Assembly: GCA_024276015.1 (NCBI GenBank) | Contig: JAJRXZ010000062.1 | Coordinates: 1-58,470 of the forward strand | Direction of reading: 5' to 3' | DNA: 58,470 nucleotides | Source: Spirochaetota bacterium | GTDB taxonomy: Bacteria > Spirochaetota > UBA4802 > UBA5550 | Part shown: in pieces, positions 42,597 to 54,156 of the stretch | How positions within the stretch are numbered: position 1 is the stretch's first letter | Layout: the number at the start of each line of letters is the position of its first letter | Translations under genes and position numbers: made by a program | Notes under the pieces: generated by a model | The model's input: only the letters and a program-made list of their open reading frames with translations | Told to the model about the DNA's origin: nothing | Databases searched by the model: none

Positions 42597-43823
42597 ATGG
42601 ATAAAAGTGCAAAATTAAGCGAACTGGTCAGGTTAGGATCTCAATTGAATACGATCCAGGACCTGGATATGCTTCTTGAAAAAATCCTCTATGAAGCAAG
42701 GAGATTCGTAAATGCAGACGCAGGTACAATATACGTAAAAAACAGTGACCATCTTGTTTTTACTCATACTCAGAATGATACGTTAACAAAAAAACTTCCT
42801 TCCGGCGAAAAATTAATATACAATATATTTAAAGTGCCCATTAATCTTAAATCAATCAGCGGGTACGTTGCATCAACAGGAGAGATATTAAATATACCGG
42901 ACGTTTACAATATACCTGAAAAATCTCCCTATACTTTTGACCCTACCTTTGACCGAATTTCAGAATATAAAACACAGTCAATGCTTACCATACCTCTGAA
43001 ATCCAGCAGAGGGGATATGCTGGGCGTGCTGCAGGTAATAAACGCCCTTGATTCGGATAATAGGGTTACAGCCTTTAAAAAAGACGACGAACTCTACGTT
43101 GAACATTTTGCATCCACAGCAAGCATTATTCTCCAGAGAGCTCAGATGACCAGAACTTTACTTCTCAGAATGATTGCAATGGCTGAATTAAGAGACCCCA
43201 AAGAAACCGGAGCTCATGTAAACCGAGTTGCATCATTTTCCGTTGAACTATATGAACGGTGGGCCCGCTATAAAAGTATTCCGGAATATGAAATCGATTT
43301 AACCAAGGATTACCTTAGAATGGCTTCCATGCTTCACGATGTGGGGAAAGTGGGTATATCCGATTTAATATTGAAGAAACCGGCCCGTTTCACTGAAGAA
43401 GAATATGAGATCATGAAAACTCACACATATATCGGAGCCAGGCTTCTAAAGGATAAATACTCGGAGTTCGATGAAATAGCCCAGACCGTGGCACTAACCC
43501 ATCACGAAAACTATGACGGAACCGGATATCCGGGCCATATAGATATTGATACGGGAAAACCGCTCATTAAAGACTCAAAAGGAAAAGCGGCAGGCTTAAA
43601 AGGTGAAGAGATTCCCATATACGGCAGGATCGTTGCCCTTGCAGATGTCTATGACGCACTAATGTCAATCAGGGTTTACAAAGAAGCATGGAGCGAAAAA
43701 GATACTCTTAAAGAGATAAAGGATCTTTCAGGTAAAAAATTTGATCCCGATATAGTGGACTGTTTTTTCGAATCTCTCAATGTATTGAAATCGATCTCTT
43801 CAAGATACAGGGAAAAAGACTAA
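42597..43823 (+). CDS. GAF-HD-GYP cyclic-di-GMP phosphodiesterase
   Basis: 408 residues. A GAF sensor (about 18-180, with FVNADAGTIYVK and TIPLKSSRGDMLGVLQVINA) precedes an HD-GYP domain (about 190-400) with His247-Asp248 in MLHDVGKVGI and HHENYDGTGYPGH (Gly310-Tyr311-Pro312). All key metal and GYP residues are kept, so it should hydrolyse c-di-GMP. The insertion DIDTGKPLIKDSKGKAAGLKGEEIPIYG is a feature of this branch. No membrane segment, so cytoplasmic. The stop overlaps the 3' end of the hexapeptide gene on the other strand by 4 bases. Confidence 0.93.
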   Translation: MDKSAKLSELVRLGSQLNTIQDLDMLLEKILYEARRFVNADAGTIYVKNSDHLVFTHTQNDTLTKKLPSGEKLIYNIFKVPINLKSISGYVASTGEILNIPDVYNIPEKSPYTFDPTFDRISEYKTQSMLTIPLKSSRGDMLGVLQVINALDSDNRVTAFKKDDELYVEHFASTASIILQRAQMTRTLLLRMIAMAELRDPKETGAHVNRVASFSVELYERWARYKSIPEYEIDLTKDYLRMASMLHDVGKVGISDLILKKPARFTEEEYEIMKTHTYIGARLLKDKYSEFDEIAQTVALTHHENYDGTGYPGHIDIDTGKPLIKDSKGKAAGLKGEEIPIYGRIVALADVYDALMSIRVYKEAWSEKDTLKEIKDLSGKKFDPDIVDCFFESLNVLKSISSRYREKD

Positions 43824-44329
43824 GGTCTATTCAAATATCTGTTCTTAACATGCACATATTTTTCGGCCATTAGCACTGTCTCCCGCACCTGTTCCTCTGT
43901 TACTCTTTTGATAACTTTTCCCGGAGATCCCAGAACAAGCGAGTATGGCGAAATTTCAACTCCCTGAGTAACAACGGTTCCTGCACCTATAATTGAACCG
44001 TATCCTATTTTCACTCCATTTAAGATTATTGAACCTATACCTATTAAAACAGCATCTTCGATAAAGCATCCGTGAAGAACCGCGCCGTGGCCTACAACAA
44101 CATCATTACCCAGAATACAAGGAAAATCGTCGGCAACATGGAGGCAGCAGAGATCCTGGATATTAGTTCTTTTACCAATGGAAATATAGTTTATATCCCC
44201 CCTCAAAACAGAACCGAAAAAGATACCGGAATCATTGCCGATCCTTACGTCGCCCGTAACAAGAGCCGATGGGGCAATAAAAACGCCTTCTCCCTTTTGA
44301 GGCTTAATATATCCTGTCCATCTAAACAT
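43820..44329 (-). CDS. Gamma-carbonic-anhydrase-like hexapeptide protein
   Basis: 169 residues of the left-handed beta-helix YrdA/PaaY family. Hexapeptide turns run from about 15 to 145 (FIAPSALVTGDVRIG, GIFFGSVLRGDINYISIGKRTNIQD, VVVGHGAVLHGC, GIGSIILNGVKIG, IIGAGTVVTQGVEI). The three zinc His are visible: one in CLHVAD and two in GHGAVLHG. Many such proteins are metal-binding with weak or no anhydrase activity. A C-terminal helix closes the trimer. It is last on the minus-strand side, downstream of gyrA. Confidence 0.9.
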   Translation of the reverse strand: MFRWTGYIKPQKGEGVFIAPSALVTGDVRIGNDSGIFFGSVLRGDINYISIGKRTNIQDLCCLHVADDFPCILGNDVVVGHGAVLHGCFIEDAVLIGIGSIILNGVKIGYGSIIGAGTVVTQGVEISPYSLVLGSPGKVIKRVTEEQVRETVLMAEKYVHVKNRYLNRP

Positions 44330-44369
44330 TCTGAATAAAAATTAAGATATCCTTTACAGATAAAATTTA

Positions 44370-44561
44370 CTATTGATGATCCATATACTGCAGGTATTTG
44401 TTGATGACATCATTTGTAATATAACCGAGTTCCAGCGCAACTGCGCCAAACTTCTTTTCGGGGCTATTTTTCTGAACCTTCAAAATTTCACCCACCTGAC
44501 CTAGAGTAATGAAACGGTTTCTTACAAGAAATTCGCCAATTTTTTCTTTCTTCATTTTCAT
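44370..44561 (-). CDS. Stand-alone MshEN/GspE N-terminal-like mini-protein
   Basis: 63 residues. KIGEFLVRNRFITLGQVGEI and KKFGAVALELGYITNDVINKYL reproduce the two-part repeat (R-x-G-E-x-L-x-x-x-x-x-I-T and G-x-x-x-x-x-L-G-x-I-T) of the type II secretion ATPase N-terminal domain, which in MshE binds c-di-GMP. Here it is not fused to an ATPase. It lies between gyrA and the hexapeptide gene on the same strand and close to a c-di-GMP phosphodiesterase gene. Either ATG (codon 1 or 3) could start it. Confidence 0.72.
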   Translation of the reverse strand: MKMKKEKIGEFLVRNRFITLGQVGEILKVQKNSPEKKFGAVALELGYITNDVINKYLQYMDHQ

Positions 44562-44583
44562 AGCTGATATTCTATAATATAAT

Positions 44584-47031
44584 CTATTTCTCTTCGGATA
44601 TTACAGCAAAGTCGGATACAATATCATTCTCTTTTACATCGAGCAGTTTAACTCCCACTGTGGACCTGCCCTGAGTATTAATATCCCTTGCCTGTACCCT
44701 TATTGTCATGCCGCTTCTGGAACTAATTATTATTTCATCCGAAAGAAACACTGACCTTATGCCTGCAGCACACCCGTTTTTTGGAGTTACTTTCAGGTAA
44801 AGCATTCCTTTTCCGCCTCTTCCTTTATTAACAAAATTATTGTAATTTACTCTTTTCCCATAGCCTTTTTCAGATATAACAAAAAGCGTGGAATTCTTCT
44901 TAACAACATCTATGCCAATCACTCTGTTATCCTTAGACATCCTGATGCCGATAATACCTGCTGCAGTCCTGCCCATGGACCTCATCTTTGACAGATTTGT
45001 TCTTAACAGATGACCGTCCATTGTTGCTATTACAATATCATCATTTTTATGTACAACCTGAACTCCAACCAGTTCATCCCTCTTTTTCAGGTTAATTGCA
45101 ATGATGCCGCCCTTTTTCGCATTTATAAAGTTACCGATCTCCGATTTCTTTAAAATACCATCCCTCGTTACCATACAGAGATAGCTGTCCGATTGAAAAT
45201 CATCTACTGAACATATTGCAGTAATAAATTCCCCGGAGGATATATTGATCAGGCTCTTAAGGTTCTTTCCTCTGCTGTTTTTAGACGCCAAGGGAATCTC
45301 ATAGGCCTTCATTGCAAATATTTTGCCTCTGTTGGAGAAGAAAAGGATAATATCATGAGTGGTGCAGATTGTCATCATCTTAACGAAATCATCTCTTTTG
45401 GAAGACATACCGATTACACCTTTTCCTCCCCTTCTCTGCTTCTTAAAGGTATCAATGGGCAGCCTTCTTATAAAACCGTCGTTTGAAATGGAGATTACCA
45501 CATCCTCAACAGCTATGAGGTCTTCCATATTGAAATCTCCAGCTGTTTCCGAACTCGCTGCAATTTCGGTCCTTCTTTCATCTCCATACTTCTTTTTTAT
45601 TTCAAGCAGCTCCTTTTTAACTATGTTAAGAATCTTAATCTCGCTTTTCAATATCTCTTTCAATTCTTTTATAAGCTTTAAAAGAGATCTCAGTTCCTCT
45701 TCGATTTTTTTAACTTCCAAACTGGTCAATCTCTGGAGTCTCATCTCCAGTATTGCCTTTGCCTGAATTTCAGACAAACTGAAAGTTTTTATCAGCCTTT
45801 TGCCCGCTTCATCCGGGGTTTTTGATGATCTGATTATATTAATTACTTCGTCAATATTGTCCAGAGCGATCTTCAGGCCCTTTAATATATGAGCGCGTTC
45901 TTCGGCTTTCTTAAGTTCGTATTTTGTTCTCCTGGTAATAACATTCTTTCTATGGAGAATATAATTGGACAGAATTCCCTTTAAATCGAGAATCTCAGGC
46001 ACATTGTCAACAAGAGCAAGAAGAATAATTCCAAAGGAACTCTGAAAGGGAGTATGTTTATAGATCTGATTTATTATAACACTGCTGTTGGCGTCTTTCT
46101 TAAGTTCAATGACAATTCTCATTCCTCTTCTGTCCGATTCATCTCTGATAGCGGAGATGCCCTCAATAACCCTGTTATTCACAAGATCGGCAATTTTTGT
46201 TATCAATGATGCTTTGTTAACCTGATATGGGATCTCAGAAATTATAATACTCTCACGTCCCTTTTTGCCTGTTTCAATTTCATACTTTCCCCGGATCTTG
46301 ATACTTCCCCGCCCTGTTGAATAAGCTTTATAGATACCTTCGGTACCGATAATTGTTGCAGCAGTGGGGAAATCGGGTCCCTTAATATATCTCAAAAGCT
46401 CTTTAATTGAGATATCGGGATTTTCTATCAACGCTACTGTCCCGTCAATAACCTCGGAAAGATTATGAGGGGGGATCTTTGTAGCCATGCCCACCGCAAT
46501 CCCTTCCGATCCGTTTACAAGGAGGTTGGGAAAAGAAGCAGGAAGAACCTTCGGTTCTTTTCTTGTCTCATCAAAATTGGGTACAAAATCGACTGTCTCT
46601 TTGTCAATATCGCGCAGAAGCTCTTCTGCAATTTTATTTAAACGGGCCTCGGTATACCTGTATGCAGCCGGAGGATCTCCGTCAATAGAACCAAAATTTC
46701 CCTGCCCGTCAATGATCGGGTTTCGCAGGGAAAAATCCTGGACCATTCTCACCATAGTATCATAGACTGCTGCATCTCCATGGGGATGGTAATTACCTAT
46801 AACCTCACCGACAATCTTTGCAGACTTAACATAGGGCCTGTCGCTTCTCCATGCCCTTTCATTCATAGCATGGAGAATTCTTCTGTGAACAGGTTTTAAT
46901 CCGTCTCTGATATCCGGAAGAGCTCTGCCTACAATAACACTCATGGCATAATCCAGGTAGGAACCCATCATCTGGTCTTCAATTTCAACATTTACTATCT
47001 TCTCCTTCGGGGTTTCTGTTTTTTTAGTCAC
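44584..47031 (-). CDS. gyrA: DNA gyrase subunit A
   Basis: Breaks and rejoins DNA as the A2B2 gyrase. 815 residues, starting at GTG (behind GGAGATAACTGCG). The catalytic Tyr126 is in PPAAYRYTEARL. The C-terminal beta-pinwheel has the GyrA box KKQRRGGKGV, so this is GyrA, not ParC. The quinolone pocket reads YHPHGDAAVYDT: Ala87 occupies the position of E. coli Ser83 and Asp91 that of Asp87. It follows gyrB by 52 bases. Confidence 0.97.
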   Translation of the reverse strand: MTKKTETPKEKIVNVEIEDQMMGSYLDYAMSVIVGRALPDIRDGLKPVHRRILHAMNERAWRSDRPYVKSAKIVGEVIGNYHPHGDAAVYDTMVRMVQDFSLRNPIIDGQGNFGSIDGDPPAAYRYTEARLNKIAEELLRDIDKETVDFVPNFDETRKEPKVLPASFPNLLVNGSEGIAVGMATKIPPHNLSEVIDGTVALIENPDISIKELLRYIKGPDFPTAATIIGTEGIYKAYSTGRGSIKIRGKYEIETGKKGRESIIISEIPYQVNKASLITKIADLVNNRVIEGISAIRDESDRRGMRIVIELKKDANSSVIINQIYKHTPFQSSFGIILLALVDNVPEILDLKGILSNYILHRKNVITRRTKYELKKAEERAHILKGLKIALDNIDEVINIIRSSKTPDEAGKRLIKTFSLSEIQAKAILEMRLQRLTSLEVKKIEEELRSLLKLIKELKEILKSEIKILNIVKKELLEIKKKYGDERRTEIAASSETAGDFNMEDLIAVEDVVISISNDGFIRRLPIDTFKKQRRGGKGVIGMSSKRDDFVKMMTICTTHDIILFFSNRGKIFAMKAYEIPLASKNSRGKNLKSLINISSGEFITAICSVDDFQSDSYLCMVTRDGILKKSEIGNFINAKKGGIIAINLKKRDELVGVQVVHKNDDIVIATMDGHLLRTNLSKMRSMGRTAAGIIGIRMSKDNRVIGIDVVKKNSTLFVISEKGYGKRVNYNNFVNKGRGGKGMLYLKVTPKNGCAAGIRSVFLSDEIIISSRSGMTIRVQARDINTQGRSTVGVKLLDVKENDIVSDFAVISEEK

Positions 47032-47083
47032 CGCAGTTATCTCCGTGAATTAAATTGAATTGAGTAAATTGAAATTATATTTA

Positions 47084-49217
<2,134 letters not shown>

Positions 49218-49218
49218 C

Positions 49219-49563
49219 TCATACTTTCGGTTTATTCCATTTTATTTTTCTAACTTCAATCTTCAAATTCTTTATTAACTCACCTGACAAAGAATCATTA
49301 ATGCTTTTAATAATACTATCCTTCACTACTATCAATTCATTTGCATAAACCGAGTGGTCCACTGATATAAAAAGAGTTTTTTTAAAAATCCTTTCAGGAA
49401 TACTGTGAGAAGAAATAATATTACCTGTTAAATCAGGCCAAATACGCCTGATACTGAATATTAAAAAAGATTCTCCGCCGTTAAATTCATCAATAATATC
49501 AGATAAAATTTCATTGATACCTATCAACTTTTTCTGTCTGGTATTTCCAAAACGAAATTTCAT
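49219..49563 (-). CDS. dciA: DUF721 protein, DciA-like helicase operator
   Basis: 114 residues of DUF721. An N-terminal basic region (MKFRFGNTRQKKLIG) precedes the KH-like core: IRRIWPDLTGNIISSHSIPERIFKKTLFISVDHSVYANEL, then LKIEVRKIKW. DciA loads the replicative helicase in bacteria lacking DnaC/DnaI, and this location beside recF is the usual one in spirochaetes and actinobacteria. The gap to recF is 165 bases and contains no gene. Confidence 0.85.
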   Translation of the reverse strand: MKFRFGNTRQKKLIGINEILSDIIDEFNGGESFLIFSIRRIWPDLTGNIISSHSIPERIFKKTLFISVDHSVYANELIVVKDSIIKSINDSLSGELIKNLKIEVRKIKWNKPKV

Positions 49564-49728
49564 TTTATAAGTTTAAAAAGCTCAATGAATAATTTGGTTT
49601 CAATAATAATATTATGTCGTTTTTAGTCAAGAAATTGTATAAGTTTTAAATTTCTATGGGGATAAACTTAAAAATTTTGACTATTATAATCAGCGTTAAA
49701 TATAAAGGCCAAATATATTATATAATAA

Positions 49729-50835
49729 TCAATTTTCAGTTATTCCTGCATAATTTACTAAAAATCTTTTATAGGTACTAATAACATTCATGCTGTCAAA
49801 ATAACCTGAGTTGGTCATTGTAAAAATTACCTGATTTCCTCTCTGAAAAAGCCCGATCATATTTTCTCTTCTATTTTTGTCAAGCTCTGAGAAAATATCG
49901 TCTATAAGGATCAGACTTTTCTTCTCAGTAATTTTCTCAATAATATCACATTCGGATATTTTAAGAGATATTGCAGCTATTCTTTTCTGCCCCTGCGAGG
50001 CATAATTTACAAAGAGTCTCTTATTGTTTAAAAAAAGATAGTCGTCTCTCTGAGGTCCTATTCCGGTTGAACCGAACAGAATATCCTTATCTCTTCTTTG
50101 CTGTAATTCACTGAGAATTTCATCTCTATGCATCGATTTTATTGAAGAATTATATTCTATCACAGGTACCGAATCAGTGCCTGCAATCTTTTCATAAGAT
50201 AAAGAAAATAATTTTGAAAACTCTTCAATAAATTCTTCTCTTTTTTTTACAATAAAATAAGAAGAATCGGCAAACATGCTGTCCCATATATCAAGTTCGT
50301 TATAATAATTGCTTCTCTTCTCTTTGAGTTGTTTTAAGATCGTATTTCTTGATGATAGTATCTTTTTATACTTGTTCAAGACCTCAAAGTAAGAAGGATC
50401 AATTTTTGAAATTACACTGTCAAAAAATCTCCTTCTTAAATCGGGAGAACCTGAAACAATATTAATATCAACAGGAATAAATACAACAGTCAAAAGTTTT
50501 CCGAAATAGTCTGATGCTTTTTTAATCTCCCTGTCATCAATTTTAATTTTTTTCCGCACATTTCCGTTGTCTATATTGCAGCCAACTTCAAACTTTCTGT
50601 ATTCATTTTCCTTAATTAAAGACTTGCAGTAATAATAGTTCTCGCCCCATCTAATGATCTCTGAATCCGGAATATTTCTAAAAGATCTTATATTCGATGC
50701 AATATAAATTGCTTCAAGAATGTTTGTTTTGCCGATGCCGTTTTCGCCTATTATAAAATTAAGACCAGGAGAAAATTCAATATTCAAATTATCATAGTTT
50801 CTGAAATTCTGTAAGATCAACCTGTCAATATACAT
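49729..50835 (-). CDS. recF: RecF recombination protein
   Basis: SMC-like ATPase that helps RecA load at single-strand gaps. 368 residues. Walker A GENGIGKTNILEAIY near residue 30, the signature FVNYASQGQKRIAAISLKI, and Walker B LILIDDIFSELD are intact. MYIDRLILQNFRNYDNLNIEFSPGLN is the typical N-terminus. It lies 82 bases after dnaN in the replication cluster. Confidence 0.96.
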   Translation of the reverse strand: MYIDRLILQNFRNYDNLNIEFSPGLNFIIGENGIGKTNILEAIYIASNIRSFRNIPDSEIIRWGENYYYCKSLIKENEYRKFEVGCNIDNGNVRKKIKIDDREIKKASDYFGKLLTVVFIPVDINIVSGSPDLRRRFFDSVISKIDPSYFEVLNKYKKILSSRNTILKQLKEKRSNYYNELDIWDSMFADSSYFIVKKREEFIEEFSKLFSLSYEKIAGTDSVPVIEYNSSIKSMHRDEILSELQQRRDKDILFGSTGIGPQRDDYLFLNNKRLFVNYASQGQKRIAAISLKISECDIIEKITEKKSLILIDDIFSELDKNRRENMIGLFQRGNQVIFTMTNSGYFDSMNVISTYKRFLVNYAGITEN

Positions 50836-50917
50836 AAAAGAGATAGAGCCTCTTAACTTAAAAGAAGATAATGGTACCTGAACTTTTATAAAATCCTTTA
50901 TAGAATTTCTAAAAAGA

Positions 50918-52036
50918 TCATTTAAGCTCGATAGGCATTATAACTGATATATAGTCCTTATCCTCATCTGTTGTGAAAGTTACCGGACTCATCTGACCGG
51001 TTATGCCGCACTTTACAGTGAGCGAATCTATTTCCCTGAGAGTTTCAATCAGAAATTGAGCATTGACTCCGATTGATATGTTTTCATTGGAATTGGATTC
51101 TATATTTATCTCCTCAGAGGCTTCACCAAGTTCAGGAGTCCTGGCCTCAATTACGAGTATGTCTTTACTGAAGGATAAAACGATCTTATTTGCCGGTTCT
51201 CTTGTAAATATCATAGTTCTCTTAACAGAGTCAAAGAGCTTATTCTTATCCATTACTGCTTCAATACTATGTTCCTTTGGAATAACCTGTCTGAAGTTAG
51301 GAAACTGTCCGTCAACTACCCTGGATATTATTTCAGTTTCTCCTGCCTTGAAGAAAAACCGGTTATTATTATATGCAAAATAACATTTTCCCGACGATTC
51401 AAGAAGTCTGAATATTTCATTAACGGTTTTAAGAGGAATAATAATCCCGTCTTCCAGATCTATCTCACTTTTTATTTCCCTTGTAATTACCGACAGCCTC
51501 CTTGAATCGGTTGCCGCTAAAGTTAAATTTTTTTTCTTATCAGTAAAAAAATAAATTCCATTAAACACCGGTTTGATGGAATCTGCTGAAGCAGAATAGG
51601 ATACTTTTTTTATCATTTCCTTTAAAATTTTCTGTTCTATTTCTATTGAATTTTCACTATTAAAATCATTAATTTCAGGATAGTCATCTGAAGCTGCACC
51701 GATAAGAGTAAAACGCCCTTTAATGTCCTTTGACTTTGTCTTAATAGAAACGGAATTGGAATCATCTATATCGATAACAATTTCATCCTCCGGCAGCTCT
51801 TTCAGGAGATTTGATAATTTTTTTCCGTTAAGAGTTAAAGAACAGACAGAATCGGCATTCACACCTATTGAGGTTCTCAGAGCTATCTCATTATCCGTAG
51901 AAATAATCTCCATTTTTTTTTCCGAAATATTAAAAAGGCAGTTTGCCAGGATCGTATTTATATTCTTTGACGAAATAATAGAATCCGCAGTAACAACGGC
52001 TTTCAGCAATTTTCCTTTTTCTGTAGTTAGTTTCAT
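50918..52036 (-). CDS. dnaN: DNA polymerase III sliding clamp
   Basis: Beta clamp. 372 residues across three clamp domains: domain 1 (1-120, starting MKLTTEKGKLLKAV), domain 2 (about 125-245, with YSASADSIKPVFNGIYF and AATDSRRLSV), domain 3 (about 250-372, with VNAQFLIETLREI and the closing YISVIMPIEL). The cleft residues at the C-terminus (PIELK, close to the usual MPMRL) are conserved. It is the second gene after dnaA, 253 bases away, with a hairpin and a DnaA box between. Confidence 0.97.
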   Translation of the reverse strand: MKLTTEKGKLLKAVVTADSIISSKNINTILANCLFNISEKKMEIISTDNEIALRTSIGVNADSVCSLTLNGKKLSNLLKELPEDEIVIDIDDSNSVSIKTKSKDIKGRFTLIGAASDDYPEINDFNSENSIEIEQKILKEMIKKVSYSASADSIKPVFNGIYFFTDKKKNLTLAATDSRRLSVITREIKSEIDLEDGIIIPLKTVNEIFRLLESSGKCYFAYNNNRFFFKAGETEIISRVVDGQFPNFRQVIPKEHSIEAVMDKNKLFDSVKRTMIFTREPANKIVLSFSKDILVIEARTPELGEASEEINIESNSNENISIGVNAQFLIETLREIDSLTVKCGITGQMSPVTFTTDEDKDYISVIMPIELK

Positions 52037-52125
52037 TTTTCCCTCTCATGCTACTATAATTAATATAAATTAATTATAATTAATATAGTTGTAATAGTAG
52101 TTCGGATAATATGTTAATAAATATA

Positions 52126-52174
52126 CTAATTCCTGATTTAGTCAGGAATTAGCTATTTAATAAATTGTGGATAA
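52126..52174. promoter_or_regulatory. Hairpin and DnaA box between dnaA and dnaN
   Basis: CTAATTCCTGA (52126-52136), 5-base loop, TCAGGAATTAG (52142-52152): a perfect 11-bp stem. Then TGTGGATAA at 52166-52174, the exact reverse complement of TTATCCACA. The gap is AT-rich. The box may make a bipartite origin with the dnaA upstream region, and the stem may end some dnaA transcripts. Confidence 0.65.
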
Positions 52175-52289
52175 TTTAAAGCGTTTTTTGTAATTATCAA
52201 ATATTTTGTAAATATGCCACATTTAATTATTATTTTTTACTTTTTTAATCTTTTTAATAACAGGCTATATATATATTATTAACAACTTA

Positions 52290-53630
52290 TTAACTGCTTA
52301 ATTCAACAATTAGATCTTCAATATACTCTTTTGTTTCCATATCTCTTTTCATATCTTGTTCGATCTTATTTATTGCGTTCAAGACTGTTGAGTGATCTCT
52401 GTCGCCGAATTCTTTGCCTATTTCCGTAGTAGTAAGTTCCGTTAGTTTTCTTGCCAGAAACATTGCTTTGAATCTTGGCTGTATAAGTCTGCTGTGTCTG
52501 CTTTTTGATTTAAGTTCTTCAACTGATACATTTTCTTTTTCAGCAATTTTAAACATTATATCTGCAATTGTGACTTTTTTACTGGATTCATGATCGAACA
52601 GATCTTTAAGGTGCATTTTTGCGTGATAGGTCGTTATCTGTTCATTGAATTGAGATGAAACAAGTTTCAGTCTGATAATAGCTGCTTCAAGAGCTCTTAT
52701 TGTGGATCTTATCCTCCTTGCTATATAGTTAATTGCTTCGTCGGAAATATCCAGATTTTCTTTGACAGCATTGTTCCTTAGTATTGCTTCTCTTGTTTCG
52801 AGATTTGGAGACTGAATATCCGTTATCATTCCCCATTCAAAACGGGAAATCAATCTGTCAGTGAGTGTGGACAACTGTTTGGGAGGTCTGTCACTTGTTA
52901 TTACGATCTGTTTTTTATTCTCATAAAGTGTGTTAAAGGTATGAAAAAATTCATTTTGTGTTTCCTCTTTTTTTTCAATGAACTGGATATCATCTATCAA
53001 TAGCAGGTCAATGTTTCTGTATTTTATTTTAAAACTTGCCTGAGTATTTGACATGATTGACTGAATAAATTCATTTATAAACTGATCTGTGGGAACATAG
53101 AGTACTTTCAAAAAGGGTTTTTCTTTTATGATATAGTGTCCTATTGCCTGCATAAGGTGAGTTTTCCCGAGTCCGGTAGCTCCGTAAATAAAAAGCGGAT
53201 TAAACTGGGTTGCCGGAGCATGAGCCACAGCATTGCCTGCGGCATGAGCAAGCTGGTTATTGGGCCCTATAATAAAATTTTCAAAGGTATACTTTGGGTT
53301 GAGAACAGCGTTATTTTTCTCATCTAAAATGTTGTTAATATTTTTCTTTTTGTTGATGGTATTATTCTCCAGGTTAAAGCCGTTGTTTATAACGAATTCA
53401 CACTTATATTTATGACCGGTTATACCTTCAATGATATTTTCTATCTGATGTGAATATTGATCCGATATATGACGGCTTGCAACGTCATCCACTACTTTTA
53501 TTTTTATAGTAGAATCCGTTATTCCAACAGGGCTTGTATCTTTAAGCCACATATCAAAAGATTGTTTGTTTATATTTGACTGAAGGAAACTTAATACCTT
53601 ATTCCAGATTTCTGTTGTTTCAGCATTCAC
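52290..53630 (-). CDS. dnaA: Chromosomal replication initiator DnaA
   Basis: Binds DnaA boxes and opens the origin. 446 residues. Domain I (1-80) with WLKDTSP; AAA+ Walker A FIYGATGLGKTHLMQAIGH, Walker B DLLLIDDIQFIEKKEETQNEFFHTFN; sensor and arginine region RLISRFEWGMITDIQSPNLETR; domain IV with the box-recognition helix LTTTEIGKEFGDRDHSTVLNAINKIE. GAGGTAAAATG precedes the start. It heads the rightmost part of the minus-strand replication cluster. Confidence 0.98.
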   Translation of the reverse strand: MNAETTEIWNKVLSFLQSNINKQSFDMWLKDTSPVGITDSTIKIKVVDDVASRHISDQYSHQIENIIEGITGHKYKCEFVINNGFNLENNTINKKKNINNILDEKNNAVLNPKYTFENFIIGPNNQLAHAAGNAVAHAPATQFNPLFIYGATGLGKTHLMQAIGHYIIKEKPFLKVLYVPTDQFINEFIQSIMSNTQASFKIKYRNIDLLLIDDIQFIEKKEETQNEFFHTFNTLYENKKQIVITSDRPPKQLSTLTDRLISRFEWGMITDIQSPNLETREAILRNNAVKENLDISDEAINYIARRIRSTIRALEAAIIRLKLVSSQFNEQITTYHAKMHLKDLFDHESSKKVTIADIMFKIAEKENVSVEELKSKSRHSRLIQPRFKAMFLARKLTELTTTEIGKEFGDRDHSTVLNAINKIEQDMKRDMETKEYIEDLIVELSS

Positions 53631-54156
53631 ATTTTACCTCATTAATTATCCACAAATGTTAATAACTTTGTTTATAAGTATATTAATGTTCAGTATTAAT
53701 AATTTTATAATATTTTTGTGTTTTTTAACTTTAATAAATTTTATATTAGAAATATAAAAAGATTAATGTTAAATCACCAATTATCCGGAACAGTTTAATT
53801 CAATATCAAAAAAATGTATATATTTTCGTTAAATTATTTCTTGTGGAACTTATTATTTAATAATTATTTATTATTTTTTTGGCAACAAATTAATTTATAA
53901 AGAATGCCAATTAGAAAAAAAAATTTGATTTCTTAATTACTTAGGGATAAGCTGTTAATAACATAGCATTATTGTTAATAAGAGTGTTAATTGTTGTGTA
54001 TAAATTATGAATAAGTTGTTAATTTTTTTTTAATTACATAACATATTTAATACTTGTAATTTATTCTTAATGATAAATTTTGATTTTTTATATTATTCAA
54101 AGCTCTGTGTTTATGCAAATGAATGGAAATTTTATATAAGATGAAGGAGAAAAATT
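53631..54156. other. oriC: Probable chromosomal origin (oriC)
   Basis: A 526-base, very AT-rich gap beside dnaA without a gene. Exact DnaA boxes: TTATCCACA at 53646-53654 and TGTGTATAA (reverse complement of TTATACACA) at 53995-54003. Weaker copies include TTATCCGGA near 53783 and GGGATAA near 53943. TGTTAATAA-type strings recur at about 53658, 53952 and 53973. Long T- and A-rich runs would ease unwinding. GC-skew was not computed. Confidence 0.7.
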
